From assembly GCF_000526415.1 (NCBI RefSeq), contig NZ_JAGA01000002.1, positions 1,108,001-1,172,000 of the forward strand: DNA of 64,000 nt, read 5' to 3'. This document shows positions 30,071 to 37,351 of the stretch, in pieces. Made by a program: the position numbers and the translations under genes. The notes beneath the pieces are model-generated. The model did not search any database and had not been told where the DNA came from. It worked only from the letters and a program-made list of their open reading frames with translations. Source of the stretch: Kallotenue papyrolyticum (GTDB lineage: Bacteria > Chloroflexota > Chloroflexia > Chloroflexales > Kallotenuaceae). Every line of letters begins with the position of its first letter. Positions within the stretch are counted from its first letter, which is position 1.

Positions 30071-30115
30071 AAAAGCGCGCCAGGCGCGTTCTCTGGAGAG
30101 AACGGCCGACGCGCT
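30071..30115 (-). terminator. Stem-loop with T-run inside the lysis region
   Basis: Minus strand: outer stem AGCGCG/CGCGCT enclosing GTTCTC-TCCA-GAGAAC, then TTTTG. It lies between the 30142-30429 gene and the downstream membrane-protein gene. Confidence 0.5.
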
Positions 30116-30141
30116 CGAAGCTGCGGGCGGAGTTAGATCGA

Positions 30142-30429
30142 TTAGGCGGCGAGCTGCCTGGCTCGCACGGCTTGCACGCGGCGCCCTGCCCGGGTCCCCC
30201 GCGCTCGGGCATGCTGCACTCGCTCGTGGATGACCGTGATCGCCAGCACGTCACCCTGCCATGCTGTGCGGATCTCTGTCACCTGCAGCCCATGAACGAC
30301 TGCGAAGAGGTGCCGCACGGCTGCGATCAGCTCGGCCTCAGCGCGGTGTGGCCGCACGAAGTGCTGGACGTAGCCATAGCGATAGACGAGGCCATCCGGG
30401 CCGGCGGCAAAGAGCGGTCGATCGATCAC
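30142..30429 (-). CDS. Hypothetical protein of the mobile element
   Basis: 95 residues, ATG 30429. Starts MIDRPLFAAGPDGLVYRYGYVQHFV and ends in a very Arg/Ala-rich tail. No known family. First gene after the promoter-terminator pair at 30.5 kb. Confidence 0.5.
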   Translation of the reverse strand: MIDRPLFAAGPDGLVYRYGYVQHFVRPHRAEAELIAAVRHLFAVVHGLQVTEIRTAWQGDVLAITVIHERVQHARARGTRAGRRVQAVRARQLAA

Positions 30430-30462
30430 AGGCTGCGCTTTCTGTTGGTGAATAGCAGGATG

Positions 30463-30501
30463 AAAACAAAAAGCGCAGAAGCCCCGAAGGGCCGATGCGC
30501 T
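30463..30501 (-). terminator. Intrinsic terminator just after the lysis-region promoter
   Basis: Minus strand: AGCGCA (30501-30496) pairs with TGCGCT (30477-30472), inner GCCC/GGGC stem, then TTTTTGTTTT. It stops transcription about 30-65 bases from the promoter start, before any gene. Confidence 0.8.
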
Positions 30502-30537
30502 CTGAGCTGCACGTCAAACCGGCGAGTTGTGCCCAAC

Positions 30538-30567
30538 AGTATAGCGAGCCGAGCCAGCATCTGACAA
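30538..30567 (-). promoter_or_regulatory. Strong sigma70 promoter facing the lysis genes
   Basis: Minus strand TTGTCA (30567-30562), 18-base spacer, TATACT (30543-30538). Reads towards the terminator at 30.48 kb and the holin-amidase cassette beyond. Confidence 0.75.
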
Positions 30568-30802
30568 CACCCCAAATGGCACGAACCAGGATCGCTCAGG
30601 TGTGCGTATGCCAGGCGGTACTGTCGGCGGAATCGAGCAGGCCTCGCCGGGGAGCGAGGCGCTGATCAATGGAAACGACTGGCTGATCGCAAGACGGCAG
30701 CACGTGGGGCCGTCGGTTTGGTACTATAGCAGCAGAGGCGCAGCCTAACAATGCCCCCTCGCGGCCTGCGAGGGACCGGCTACCGAAAGACGACAAGCTG
30801 CT

Positions 30803-31045
30803 ATGCCACTGCCACCTGACGTTGCTCGACTGGCAACTTCGTTCGTGCTCGCTTCCTTTGGCCTTTGCGGCCTCGATCTGGTGCCTCACGTCACGATCGA
30901 GTCTGCGAGCGCTGAAGGCTACCAGCTATGGGTATGGATTACTGACCACCTACGTCAGCGCGTATGGGTGTCAGTGAATGGTCGCAGCGTCGCGCTGAGC
31001 CTAGATGAGGCCGGGATGTGGCAGGCGCTCGAGCACGCAGCCTAG
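30803..31045 (+). CDS. Small hypothetical protein
   Basis: 80 residues starting MPLPPDVARLATSF. Contains a plausible strand pattern (GYQLWVWITDHLRQRVWVSVNG). No family recognised and only a weak ribosome site. It is the sole plus-strand gene between the AraC gene and the RHH gene and ends convergently with the recombinase, sharing CTAG at the stops. Confidence 0.4.
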   Translation: MPLPPDVARLATSFVLASFGLCGLDLVPHVTIESASAEGYQLWVWITDHLRQRVWVSVNGRSVALSLDEAGMWQALEHAA

Positions 31046-31827
31046 AGGATCGCTGGCCAGCACACCTCGCTTTCGCCGCGTTTGCCGCCAAGATAGATCG
31101 GCTTGTTTTTCAGGATGATGCGCAATGTTGCTGGGTACCAGGTGACACCTCCTTGGGGAGTCGGTACGCGGTCTTCATTGAGCTGGGCGCAGATCTCTGC
31201 GAGCGAGAAGCGACGGCGGTGGAGGGCAAAGATTCGTCGGACTACGGCTGCTTTTGTCGGTTCGATCTCGATGCTGCCATTTCGCACATAGCCGTAGGGC
31301 ACACGGCCGCCTTTTTCGCCGTCCAGTTTGCCTCTTGCATTGCGGCCATCAGTAGTGCGTGCCACAATGTTGTCGCGCTCGAACTCGGCGATCGCTGCAA
31401 TCACGGTGCGCATGAGTCGGCCAACAGCGGTCGAGGTGTCAATCCGCTCCTTCACGAGCACGATCGTAACGCCGGCAGCCTCCAGCTCGTCCCAGATCTG
31501 GAGCAGCAGACTCACCCTGCGCGCAAGACGATCGATCGCCGGGACGATCAACGTTTTATAGTGTCCTGCCTTGGCAGCCTGGATTGCGGCCGCAAGCTGC
31601 GGCCGCTCACCAATCCCCTTGGTGCCACTGACCCCTTCGTCAGCATATTCTCCTACGAGCGTGAGCCCGAATGCCGTCGCGTACGCCGACGTCTGGGTAC
31701 GCTGCACATCGAGGCCAAAGCCCTCATCGGCCTGTTCCTCGGTGCTCACGCGGAGGTAGATCGCCGCTGTTTCAGGGGGTGGGGTAGGTGCGTTTTTGGG
31801 CGTTTGGATGCGGTGTTTCGACGTCAT
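31042..31827 (-). CDS. Serine recombinase, resolvase/recombinase-domain type
   Basis: 261 residues from ATG 31827. The catalytic domain starts at AAIYLRVSTEEQ (nucleophile Ser), with DRLARRVSLLLQ and E-helix IAAIAEFERDNI. A Recombinase domain follows (GGRVPYGYVRNG to ATLRIILKNKPIYLGG) and the protein ends GESEVCWPAIL, without the zinc-ribbon and coiled coil of large integrases. The upstream TTG at 31848 is a possible longer start. It is a second serine recombinase in the same element, so its role may be resolution or DNA inversion. It may also have arrived separately. Confidence 0.85.
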   Translation of the reverse strand: MTSKHRIQTPKNAPTPPPETAAIYLRVSTEEQADEGFGLDVQRTQTSAYATAFGLTLVGEYADEGVSGTKGIGERPQLAAAIQAAKAGHYKTLIVPAIDRLARRVSLLLQIWDELEAAGVTIVLVKERIDTSTAVGRLMRTVIAAIAEFERDNIVARTTDGRNARGKLDGEKGGRVPYGYVRNGSIEIEPTKAAVVRRIFALHRRRFSLAEICAQLNEDRVPTPQGGVTWYPATLRIILKNKPIYLGGKRGESEVCWPAIL

Positions 31828-31880
31828 AGGATGGTATATGGAAAGCAACTTGTGAGTTGCTTGTTACCATCCCACACGCA

Positions 31881-31911
31881 AGCAGGCCAGGGAATAGTTC
31901 CCTGGCCTGCT
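31881..31911 (-). terminator. Perfect 14-bp hairpin between minus-strand genes
   Basis: AGCAGGCCAGGGAA, loop TAG, TTCCCTGGCCTGCT. It lies 37 bases beyond the stop of the 31948-32262 gene and before the recombinase start. The following T-run is weak on both strands. Probable end of the early operon. Confidence 0.6.
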
Positions 31912-31947
31912 TTGTGACTACCGTTCGCATGATCGCGAGATCGTCCG

Positions 31948-32262
31948 CTAGTCTATGTCAAGGACTGCGAACCGTTCCTTCCTGCTCAGCACCTCGTCGA
32001 GTGTCCGGTGTCCCAGCTCCGCCGCGCTCAGCTCCGCCGGCGAGATACCCAGGCGAGCGGCCTCTTGCGCAAGCGTCAGCCCGCGGGCCCTCCGATCAGC
32101 CTGCAGTGCTCGGCCAGCATCGATCTGGGCCGCCTGCTGCTCGGTGACGACCCCTGCCCCCTGGCAGGTTGGGCAGATGCGCTTGGCGAGCTCACCCGTT
32201 CCGTCGCTGTAGTCAACGAAGACAATATTGACCTTCTTGCCTCGGCAATGTGGGCAGATCAT
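31948..32262 (-). CDS. Zinc-ribbon plus helix-turn-helix small protein
   Basis: 104 residues. N-terminal zinc ribbon CPHCRGKK...CPTCQGAG (two CxxC pairs, DnaJ-like spacing), then a helical segment RARGLTLAQEAARLGISPAELSAAELGHR that reads as an XRE-type helix-turn-helix. The layout recalls MqsA-type antitoxins, but no toxin gene is adjacent. Likely a DNA-binding protein of the element. It follows the bet gene by 52 bases. Confidence 0.7.
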   Translation of the reverse strand: MICPHCRGKKVNIVFVDYSDGTGELAKRICPTCQGAGVVTEQQAAQIDAGRALQADRRARGLTLAQEAARLGISPAELSAAELGHRTLDEVLSRKERFAVLDID

Positions 32263-32314
32263 CGTTTACCTTCCCTCACACCGGGGGCGGCTGGCGCCAG
32301 CCGCCCCCACTCCG

Positions 32315-33163
32315 TCACAACGGCAGCCCGTTGAGCAGCGCCTTCACGTCGTCGATCAGCTGCCGCGCCTCGCCCCGCGTGAGCGTGAGCATGTCATAGC
32401 CACGCTCCGAGGCGAACGCTGCCAGCTGCTCCTGGTTCCAGCCCAGCTCGCGCACCAGGTGATCCATGTATCGCAGCTGCTTCTCGCTGGCCGGCTCGTC
32501 GATCCGTGGCGCAGGCGGCGGCAGCGCCGGCTGCTGCCGATCGCCGGCGAACTCACTACTCGCCATCTGGACCGGCTCCGCCTCGACCACGTTGGATGCC
32601 TGCGCCATCTCCTCGGTGGTGTACAGGCCGCTCATTTCGGCCGGGAACGCGCGCCTGAGCGCGAGAGCTTCCGCGCACTTGGCGAGCATCAGGTCGGGCA
32701 TCTTCCGCCACATGGTCGCGGGGTTGCCGTTGCGATCCAGTTGGACGTAGGCATCGAAGCGGGCCACCGCCCATAGCGGCTCCCGCCAGTCCTTCCGCAA
32801 GACACCGACCTTGGCAGCCGCCGGCGGATCTCGATCGAGCCATACGTCCACCCACTGCCCATCCATGCCGCACCAGAACGGCCCGAGCTGCCCCGCATAC
32901 TGCCCGGTGCGCTCTGCGATCAGCCGCAGGCCGTCGATCGACACCTGCGTTTGCATGACCTCACGGCCGAGCTGGCGATCGTAGCGCTTGATCGCGTAGA
33001 TCTGCCGGGCGAAGGGATCGAGGCCCGTGCGGCGGACGATCTGCAAGAAGAGCTGCAGCTCGTCATCGGTTGCGCCGCGGGCGATGGTGCGCTTGATCAG
33101 CTCCACCTGCTCGCGGCTCAGGTCGAGCTCGACCGTTGTCAGCGCGTTGTTGTGCTGTGCCAC
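32315..33163 (-). CDS. Phage recombination protein Bet/RecT family single-strand annealase
   Basis: 282 residues. Anneals complementary single strands during phage recombination. Family pattern: [40 protein letters not shown], and [23 protein letters not shown]-terminal extension (about 215-282) ends in a helical region [24 protein letters not shown] 33163 is chosen because AGGAGG lies 7 bases before it. An ATG 5 bases upstream is out of frame. No partner exonuclease is visible nearby. Confidence 0.88.
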   Translation of the reverse strand: MAQHNNALTTVELDLSREQVELIKRTIARGATDDELQLFLQIVRRTGLDPFARQIYAIKRYDRQLGREVMQTQVSIDGLRLIAERTGQYAGQLGPFWCGMDGQWVDVWLDRDPPAAAKVGVLRKDWREPLWAVARFDAYVQLDRNGNPATMWRKMPDLMLAKCAEALALRRAFPAEMSGLYTTEEMAQASNVVEAEPVQMASSEFAGDRQQPALPPPAPRIDEPASEKQLRYMDHLVRELGWNQEQLAAFASERGYDMLTLTRGEARQLIDDVKALLNGLPL

Positions 33164-33164
33164 C

Positions 33165-33383
33165 TCATACCTCCTGGCCCCGACGCGGCCGCAGCCGCTC
33201 GGGGCGCACGTTGATCTCGGTATAACTGCCGTCGCGCCGCTGCACACGGACGCGGATGGTCTTGTGGTTGACCCGGACCACCTGCGCGTCGACGGGGATC
33301 ACGTACCCGTACCCGCCGCGTGAGGTGTGCAGCCAGGTGGCCAGATCGCCGGGGCGGAACCGTTGTTCCTGGTCGAGTGCCAT
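33165..33383 (-). CDS. Small beta-rich hypothetical protein
   Basis: 72 residues from ATG 33383 ([17 protein letters not shown]). The [10 protein letters not shown]...[25 protein letters not shown] strand pattern suggests an SH3-like barrel. An in-frame ATG at 33407 is possible but would overlap the upstream gene. It ends 1 base before the bet start. Confidence 0.55.
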   Translation of the reverse strand: MALDQEQRFRPGDLATWLHTSRGGYGYVIPVDAQVVRVNHKTIRVRVQRRDGSYTEINVRPERLRPRRGQEV

Positions 33384-33394
33384 CCTGGACACCT

Positions 33395-33580
33395 CTAGCG
33401 CGGCCATCCAGCCCGCCGGCTCACCGCCTCGCTCGCGCCGATCGGCAGGCAGACCGACTCCTCGATCGTCACGTAATCGTCGCCGACCTTAATCGCAGCC
33501 CGGAAGGTCCGAGTCACATGCTGCACCGGAGTGCTATTATTGCTCACAGCCAACCTCACTACTTGACCATAATGTATCAT
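33395..33580 (-). CDS. Small hypothetical protein with shared EAVSRRAGWPR end
   Basis: 61 residues, ATG 33580. Beta-rich start (MIHYGQVVRLAVSNNS). Its last 11 residues, EAVSRRAGWPR, are identical to the end of the 33891-34115 gene, and the DNA under them (33402-33431) matches 33898-33927 at nearly every base. No family recognised. Confidence 0.5.
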   Translation of the reverse strand: MIHYGQVVRLAVSNNSTPVQHVTRTFRAAIKVGDDYVTIEESVCLPIGASEAVSRRAGWPR

Positions 33581-33619
33581 GCCGCTGTGACAGAACGTGT
33601 CGCAACGATGTGATGCTGC

Positions 33620-33880
33620 TCAACTGCTCCCGAAGAGGCCGAGTTGATAGACCTCGGGGTTCACCTCAGCGCGGTAGTCCGTCAGGCCATGCTCCTTGGC
33701 GTATCGCTCGATCCAATGCTCGACCAGCTCGCGGGTTTGCTCTGCCGCACGCTGCCGGCCGACGCCGTGATTCATGCCGCCGCAGATGCAGTCGCACGTC
33801 GGCTCGTGTGCCTCGTGACAGCGCGCATCGCAGCGGCCCACGCACCCATCACTCGTATAGACAGCGATCAGGGTTGCCAT
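33620..33880 (-). CDS. Cysteine-rich small protein of the element
   Basis: 86 residues. Starts MATLIAVYTSDGCVGRCDARCHEA, with six Cys and three His in the first 40 residues (C-x3-C-x3-CH, then C-x-C), likely a small zinc site. The C-terminal half is helical. Unknown function. Confidence 0.55.
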   Translation of the reverse strand: MATLIAVYTSDGCVGRCDARCHEAHEPTCDCICGGMNHGVGRQRAAEQTRELVEHWIERYAKEHGLTDYRAEVNPEVYQLGLFGSS

Positions 33881-33890
33881 CGCTCTGCCT

Positions 33891-34115
33891 CTACCGGGGC
33901 CATCCCGCGCGCCGGCTCACCGCCTCGAGCGCGGCGTCGAGCAGCTGCTCCTGCTCCGCCTCGGGCAGCATGGCCAGCTCGGCCAGGCGGCGATCAACCT
34001 GCACCAACGCCGACCGCTCGGGGAACGAGGCTGAGAGCGCCTCGTGCATCGGGCGGCCGGCCCGAACCCGCTCCACCGCCTTGCTCAACCGTTCCAGCAG
34101 CTCATTCGGTGTCAT
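33891..34115 (-). CDS. Small helical hypothetical protein
   Basis: 74 residues, ATG 34115. Helical and charged (MTPNELLERLSKAVERVRAG, then LAELAMLPEAEQEQLLDAAL). Ends EAVSRRAGWPR like the neighbour at 33395-33580. AGGAGG-like site before the start. Confidence 0.55.
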   Translation of the reverse strand: MTPNELLERLSKAVERVRAGRPMHEALSASFPERSALVQVDRRLAELAMLPEAEQEQLLDAALEAVSRRAGWPR

Positions 34116-34161
34116 AGAAACCTCCTCGGGGCCGGCTGTGAGGCCGGCCCCAGAGCTGCTC

Positions 34162-34491
34162 TCAGGCGTAGAGCTCGTCGGCGAGCTTCTGGACCTCGTC
34201 CCAGCTGCGCTTTGGCTGTGTAGCGCGGTAGGCGGCGAGCTGCTCCTCCGTCACCCGTGCCCGGGCGGTGCGGTAGCGCGGCGCCCGCTTCGGCTTCGGG
34301 TACGCCACGACGGCCATGTCCGCCGCGTGGAGCGTCTCGTAAGCCAGCAGCAGCACCAGGAGCGCGCGGTGCCAGCACTGCAGGCCGCGCTCGAACGCCA
34401 CGCACTCGCATGTTTCCAAGGTGCAGTCGTAGTGCAGCCAGTCGTGCCGGCTCGACTGCACGGTGAGTGCATTTCCGCGCAGCGTGAACAT
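34162..34491 (-). CDS. SWIM-type zinc-finger protein, probably frameshifted at the 5' end
   Basis: 109 residues from ATG 34491. A SWIM zinc finger is clear: CECVAFERGLQCWH (C-x-C-x8-C-x-H). Coding-like sequence continues upstream in the same frame to about 34650 (EQPENQSLHNALDRAIELID...TANPR) with no usual start codon. An ATG at 34625 in another frame gives MTVNLTTLA and a stop at 34596. A 1-base deletion near 34600 would explain both, giving an original protein of about 154 residues. First gene after the operator-bearing promoter at 34.78 kb. Confidence 0.6.
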   Translation of the reverse strand: MFTLRGNALTVQSSRHDWLHYDCTLETCECVAFERGLQCWHRALLVLLLAYETLHAADMAVVAYPKPKRAPRYRTARARVTEEQLAAYRATQPKRSWDEVQKLADELYA

Positions 34492-34723
34492 GCGCGGATT
34501 GGCGGTGTGTGCCGGGTCGATCAGCTCGATCGCGCGATCCAGCGCGTTGTGCAGGCTCTGGTTCTCCGGCTGCTCGAACTTGATGCCGCTGGCGATCAGG
34601 CCAGCGTGGTCAGGTTGACGGTCATCTCGGTCGGCCGTTGTGCTACACTAGACGTAGCCATGAGTGTTACTCCCTTGTGGCTGGGACCCCACGCCCGCCG
34701 CCAAGCTCGTCGTGGGGTCTATC

Positions 34724-34765
34724 GATGCAACTGCGGTTGTATAAAACTGCAACCGTAGTTGCATC
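34724..34765. promoter_or_regulatory. Double operator, inverted repeat of CAAC-N4-GTTG
   Basis: Arms 34724-34739 and 34750-34765 are 16-base inverted copies with one mismatch, 10-base spacer. Each arm holds the dyad CAAC-N4-GTTG. A further copy CAACCGAAGTTG lies at 34813-34824 and another at the divergent control region (36792-36803). Probable binding sites of the XRE repressor. Confidence 0.7.
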
Positions 34766-34791
34766 ATACCATATGGGCGTCATGGTGTCAA
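34763..34791 (-). promoter_or_regulatory. Sigma70 promoter of the element's leftward operon
   Basis: Minus strand TTGACA (34791-34786), 17-base spacer, TATGAT (34768-34763). Both hexamers and spacing are identical to the plus-strand promoter at 36.8 kb. The operator repeat begins at the -10 and covers the start site. Confidence 0.85.
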
Positions 34792-34840
34792 CCATTGGTT
34801 TTGTTGTAATGACAACCGAAGTTGGACCATCGCGTATAAA

Positions 34841-34870
34841 ACGCCGGCCCCCAACGTTGGGGGCCGGCGT
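34841..34870 (-). terminator. Intrinsic terminator after the secreted-protein gene
   Basis: Perfect 30-base palindrome (ACGCCGGCCCCCAAC and its complement), followed on the minus strand by TTTTATA. It lies 25 bases beyond the stop of the 34896-35918 gene. Confidence 0.85.
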
Positions 34871-34895
34871 CCTGGCGCCTGCGGCTGCGGTCTGT

Positions 34896-35918
34896 CTACT
34901 GCGGCGTAAAGCTCGTTCTGGCCGTCTGCCCGGTGTCGAAGCGTACGACCACATCCACCGTGTAGCCCACCGTGGCGCGCCCGATGCCAAAGGTGATCGA
35001 TGCCACACCTTGATCGTTGGTCACACCACTATACGTCGAGGTCGTTGATTTGTACTGCACGTCAATCGTCACGCGGACGCCAGCTCGTGGCTGCCCGCCG
35101 GTGATGAGCCGAGCGCAGACCGTCTGATCGCTGTTCTGCGGCGGAGTTGGGTTCGTGACCCAGGCCGCGGCACCTTCGCTCGGCGCCGGCGCGTTCGTCG
35201 CACAGCTCCCCGTGACCGGCGGCGCGGGCGGATTTGGTGAGGGGCTGGGCGATGGGCTCGGTCCTGGACCCGGCGCCGGCGTTCCGCCGCCACGCACCTC
35301 GTTGCCGAGCAGGCCGAGGAGCACCTTGTAGGGCTCGGGATTGTTGGGATGCCATTCGAAGCGTGCGCGCTCGAACCACTGCGTCAGCACCGTGTCGCCG
35401 CTGCTGTTGGTCTCCATGCGCGCCGGCGAGATCGGGTAGCCGAAGAGCGCCAGCGACTCGCGCTCGCTGATGCCGCGGTCGCCCAGCTCCAGCCCGTGGG
35501 AACGCCAGTACTGCCAGAAGGGCTCGAAGCTGATCGCCTGGCCCGTCTGCGGGAAGTAGTGCGGGTCACTGGGATTAGCCTTGGGCAGCGTCTGCCAGTC
35601 GATGCCGAGCTGGCGCAGGCGGTCATCGCCCAGGCGCCCCAGCAGCACATCGTAGGGCGCGGCGTTCTCGGGATGCAGCTCGAAGCGGTTCCGCTCCATC
35701 CATTGCGTCTCGTAGGTCTGGCCGGTATCGCGGTTGACCTCTGGCGCCTGGGGCGCGATCGGGAAGCCGAAAACGGAGAGGCCGCCGTTCTGCTGCCAAT
35801 ACTGCTCGATGCGGCCATCGATGCAGTGGCCGGTTTCAGGGAAGCACGAACGCGCGGCCGCGCTGGCCGGAACCAGCAGGGCGACAACGGCAAGCAGGGC
35901 GAGATATCGACGAATCAT
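34896..35918 (-). CDS. Secreted repeat protein with Pro-rich linker and Ig-like domain
   Basis: 340 residues. Signal peptide (MIRRYLALLAVVALLVPASAAA). Two copies of a module of about 90 residues (about 25-110 and 115-205) share CFPETGHCIDG/YFPQTGQAIS, YWQQNGGL/YWRSHGLEL, FGFPI/FGYPIS, ERNRFELHPEN/ERARFEWHPNN and VLLG. A Ser/Pro/Gly linker (about 210-232) and a C-terminal beta domain with two Cys follow (CARLITGGQPRAGVRVTIDV, big-1/Ig type). The module is common in extracellular Chloroflexia proteins. As a cell-surface gene in a mobile element it looks like cargo. Confidence 0.8.
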   Translation of the reverse strand: MIRRYLALLAVVALLVPASAAARSCFPETGHCIDGRIEQYWQQNGGLSVFGFPIAPQAPEVNRDTGQTYETQWMERNRFELHPENAAPYDVLLGRLGDDRLRQLGIDWQTLPKANPSDPHYFPQTGQAISFEPFWQYWRSHGLELGDRGISERESLALFGYPISPARMETNSSGDTVLTQWFERARFEWHPNNPEPYKVLLGLLGNEVRGGGTPAPGPGPSPSPSPSPNPPAPPVTGSCATNAPAPSEGAAAWVTNPTPPQNSDQTVCARLITGGQPRAGVRVTIDVQYKSTTSTYSGVTNDQGVASITFGIGRATVGYTVDVVVRFDTGQTARTSFTPQ

Positions 35919-35950
35919 GCCTATTCCTTTCTACTCGGGGGGTGTGAGGG

Positions 35951-36172
35951 TTAACGACCAAACAACCGGGCAAGGCAGCCACGGCGACGGCTGCCGAGCT
36001 TCCTGGAGTAACTGAAGCCGGTCCCAGGGGCACTTACTGTGACGTGGGTGCCGCGCCGGCTCCGGCTGACCCGGAAGCCGCGGACGCCAGCACTGACACC
36101 GATCCCGCGCTTCCCGACGTTGAGGTTCACTCCGGGCGCAATTTTGAAACGCTTGTTGAACCGGAGCGGCAT
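35951..36172 (-). CDS. DUF4236 family protein
   Basis: 73 residues. The family pattern MPLRFNKRFKIAPGVNLNVG, then GVSAGVRGFRVSRSRRGTHVTVSAPGTGFSYS is unmistakable. Very basic (Arg/Lys), ends in CLARLFGR. DUF4236 domains occur in phage and plasmid proteins, function unknown. Confidence 0.8.
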   Translation of the reverse strand: MPLRFNKRFKIAPGVNLNVGKRGIGVSAGVRGFRVSRSRRGTHVTVSAPGTGFSYSRKLGSRRRGCLARLFGR

Positions 36173-36287
36173 AGCGAATCCTTTCTACGACGCCTTGTCG
36201 AAGATGACAGCCAGATTACCATTGGCTGAAGCGTGTCACGATCTCTGGTAGTACGGCCGATCATCTGTTAGGATACGCACATGCGTT

Positions 36288-36740
36288 CTACGTTACTTGT
36301 TGCTCTTGACCCGGACTTGATTCCGGATATCCTGCCTGCAATTGCTGCAACGTATCTTGCAAGACATCCTGCGCCAGTCGCAGTATGGCAGCGCGCACTG
36401 GGTCCGGAAGGTTTTGCCACGCTCGTCGACGTTCTTCCCGATCAGGCAGCGCAGCTATTTGAATCAATAAAACGCCAAGGCGCTCGTCCTGGTCTGGATC
36501 TGGTTCCACCTCCCCCATGAGTTCTAATGCGCGCCGGTAGCTCAGACCGATCGTGTCCTCCAGGCGCCGCAGGGTTTTGTTGCTTGGCCTTTTGGTTCGC
36601 CCAGTTTCAATCTTGCGAACTGCCTCGCGTGAAACGCCCAGGCGCTCAGCGAGTTGCTCTTGGGTCAACCCCGCTCGCTGTCGGTAAAACAACACCGCAT
36701 CGCCAAGCGACGCAACTTTTGGTTCCGCCATGGCCAACAT
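36288..36740 (-). CDS. XRE-family repressor
   Basis: 150 residues from ATG 36740. A second ATG at 36731 is equally possible. HTH_3 domain: VLFYRQRAGLTQEQLAERLGVSREAVRKIETGRTKRPS. The C-terminal half is helical and acidic, without a LexA/CI-type peptidase. Divergent from the RHH gene, with operator CAACCGCAGTTG and the plus-strand promoter in between, as in a phage immunity region. Likely represses both TTGACA-TATGAT promoters of the element. Confidence 0.88.
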   Translation of the reverse strand: MLAMAEPKVASLGDAVLFYRQRAGLTQEQLAERLGVSREAVRKIETGRTKRPSNKTLRRLEDTIGLSYRRALELMGEVEPDPDQDERLGVLLIQIAALPDREERRRAWQNLPDPVRAAILRLAQDVLQDTLQQLQAGYPESSPGQEQQVT

Positions 36741-36790
36741 AGTAGAGGCTTGCCGTCCTTTGTGGTAGAAACTGGTGCTCGCAAATTTTT

Positions 36791-36829
36791 GCAACCGCAG
36801 TTGACACCATAGCACATGGATGCTATGAT
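36791..36829 (+). promoter_or_regulatory. Rightward promoter with overlapping operator
   Basis: TTGACA (36801-36806), 17-base spacer, TATGAT (36824-36829). The dyad CAACCGCAGTTG (36792-36803) overlaps the -35. Drives the RHH gene starting at 36848 and probably the genes through to the integrase. Confidence 0.85.
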
Positions 36830-36847
36830 ATGCCAACAGGAGGTTGT

Positions 36848-37051
36848 ATGAACGAGCAACTTGAGTTTGCGAACACCGAGATCATCCGTACTACTGTGCG
36901 GATGCCACTGTGGTTGCACGACGAGCTGCGGCGCGCCTCATTTTTGTCCCGACGCTCTATCAACGAGCTGGTTATTGAGACGCTTGAGCAGAAGTTTCGC
37001 CCGGTCAAAACGGACGATCCTGTCCGCGACCATCAGGCCGCTGCTGCCTAG
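36848..37051 (+). CDS. Ribbon-helix-helix DNA-binding protein
   Basis: 67 residues, ATG 36848 after AGGAGG. Arc/MetJ fold pattern: IIRTTVRMPLWLHDELRRASFLSRRSINELVIETLEQ (strand, helix, helix). First gene of the rightward transcript, so it may act as the Cro-like or regulator partner of the XRE repressor. Confidence 0.8.
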   Translation: MNEQLEFANTEIIRTTVRMPLWLHDELRRASFLSRRSINELVIETLEQKFRPVKTDDPVRDHQAAAA

Positions 37052-37138
37052 CTGTAGGCTAGCACACGAGCTAACACGGATCGGCGTTGCTTAGCGCCCC
37101 AAATGGATCGACTTCGCCACGAACAAGGAACTACGACG

Positions 37139-37351
37139 ATGCAGCTACGTTGGCCGAACAACGCTGAATGGGCGCGCAAAAGCGCGCTGGAGGCCGCCGA
37201 AAGTGGCGCGGAATGTCTGCGGGATGCCCAAGCCGCGCTGCGCCAGGACGATCATCGGGCTGTCGCCGAGTGCATCGCCGAGGCGATCATCCAGTTCACC
37301 AACATCCGGATCTGGATGATCCAGGCGAAGGTTGGAAAGGAACGGGAATGA
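37139..37351 (+). CDS. Small helical hypothetical protein
   Basis: 70 residues from ATG 37139 (MQLRWPNNAEWARKSALEAAESG), AAGGAA upstream. An ATG at 37103 in frame is possible. All-helical composition. Its stop overlaps the start of the next gene (ATGA), so they are translationally coupled. Confidence 0.55.
   Translation: MQLRWPNNAEWARKSALEAAESGAECLRDAQAALRQDDHRAVAECIAEAIIQFTNIRIWMIQAKVGKERE

Larger units (their letters stand above)
30430..30802. other. Intergenic control region of the element
   Basis: 373 bases without a convincing gene. It holds, on the minus strand, a sigma70 promoter (30567-30538) and a terminator about 30 bases downstream of the expected start. The part from 30570 to 30802 carries no feature I can name. 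Overlapping short frames on the minus strand look like chance. Confidence 0.5.

Noticed and set aside
31042-31827. Truncated large integrase
   Set aside because: The end after WPAIL appears to be a natural end of this shorter recombinase type, so I did not call it broken.
36281-36520. A plausible 79-residue plus-strand protein
   Set aside because: It lies wholly antisense to the C-terminal half of the XRE repressor and has no ribosome site or homologous pattern.
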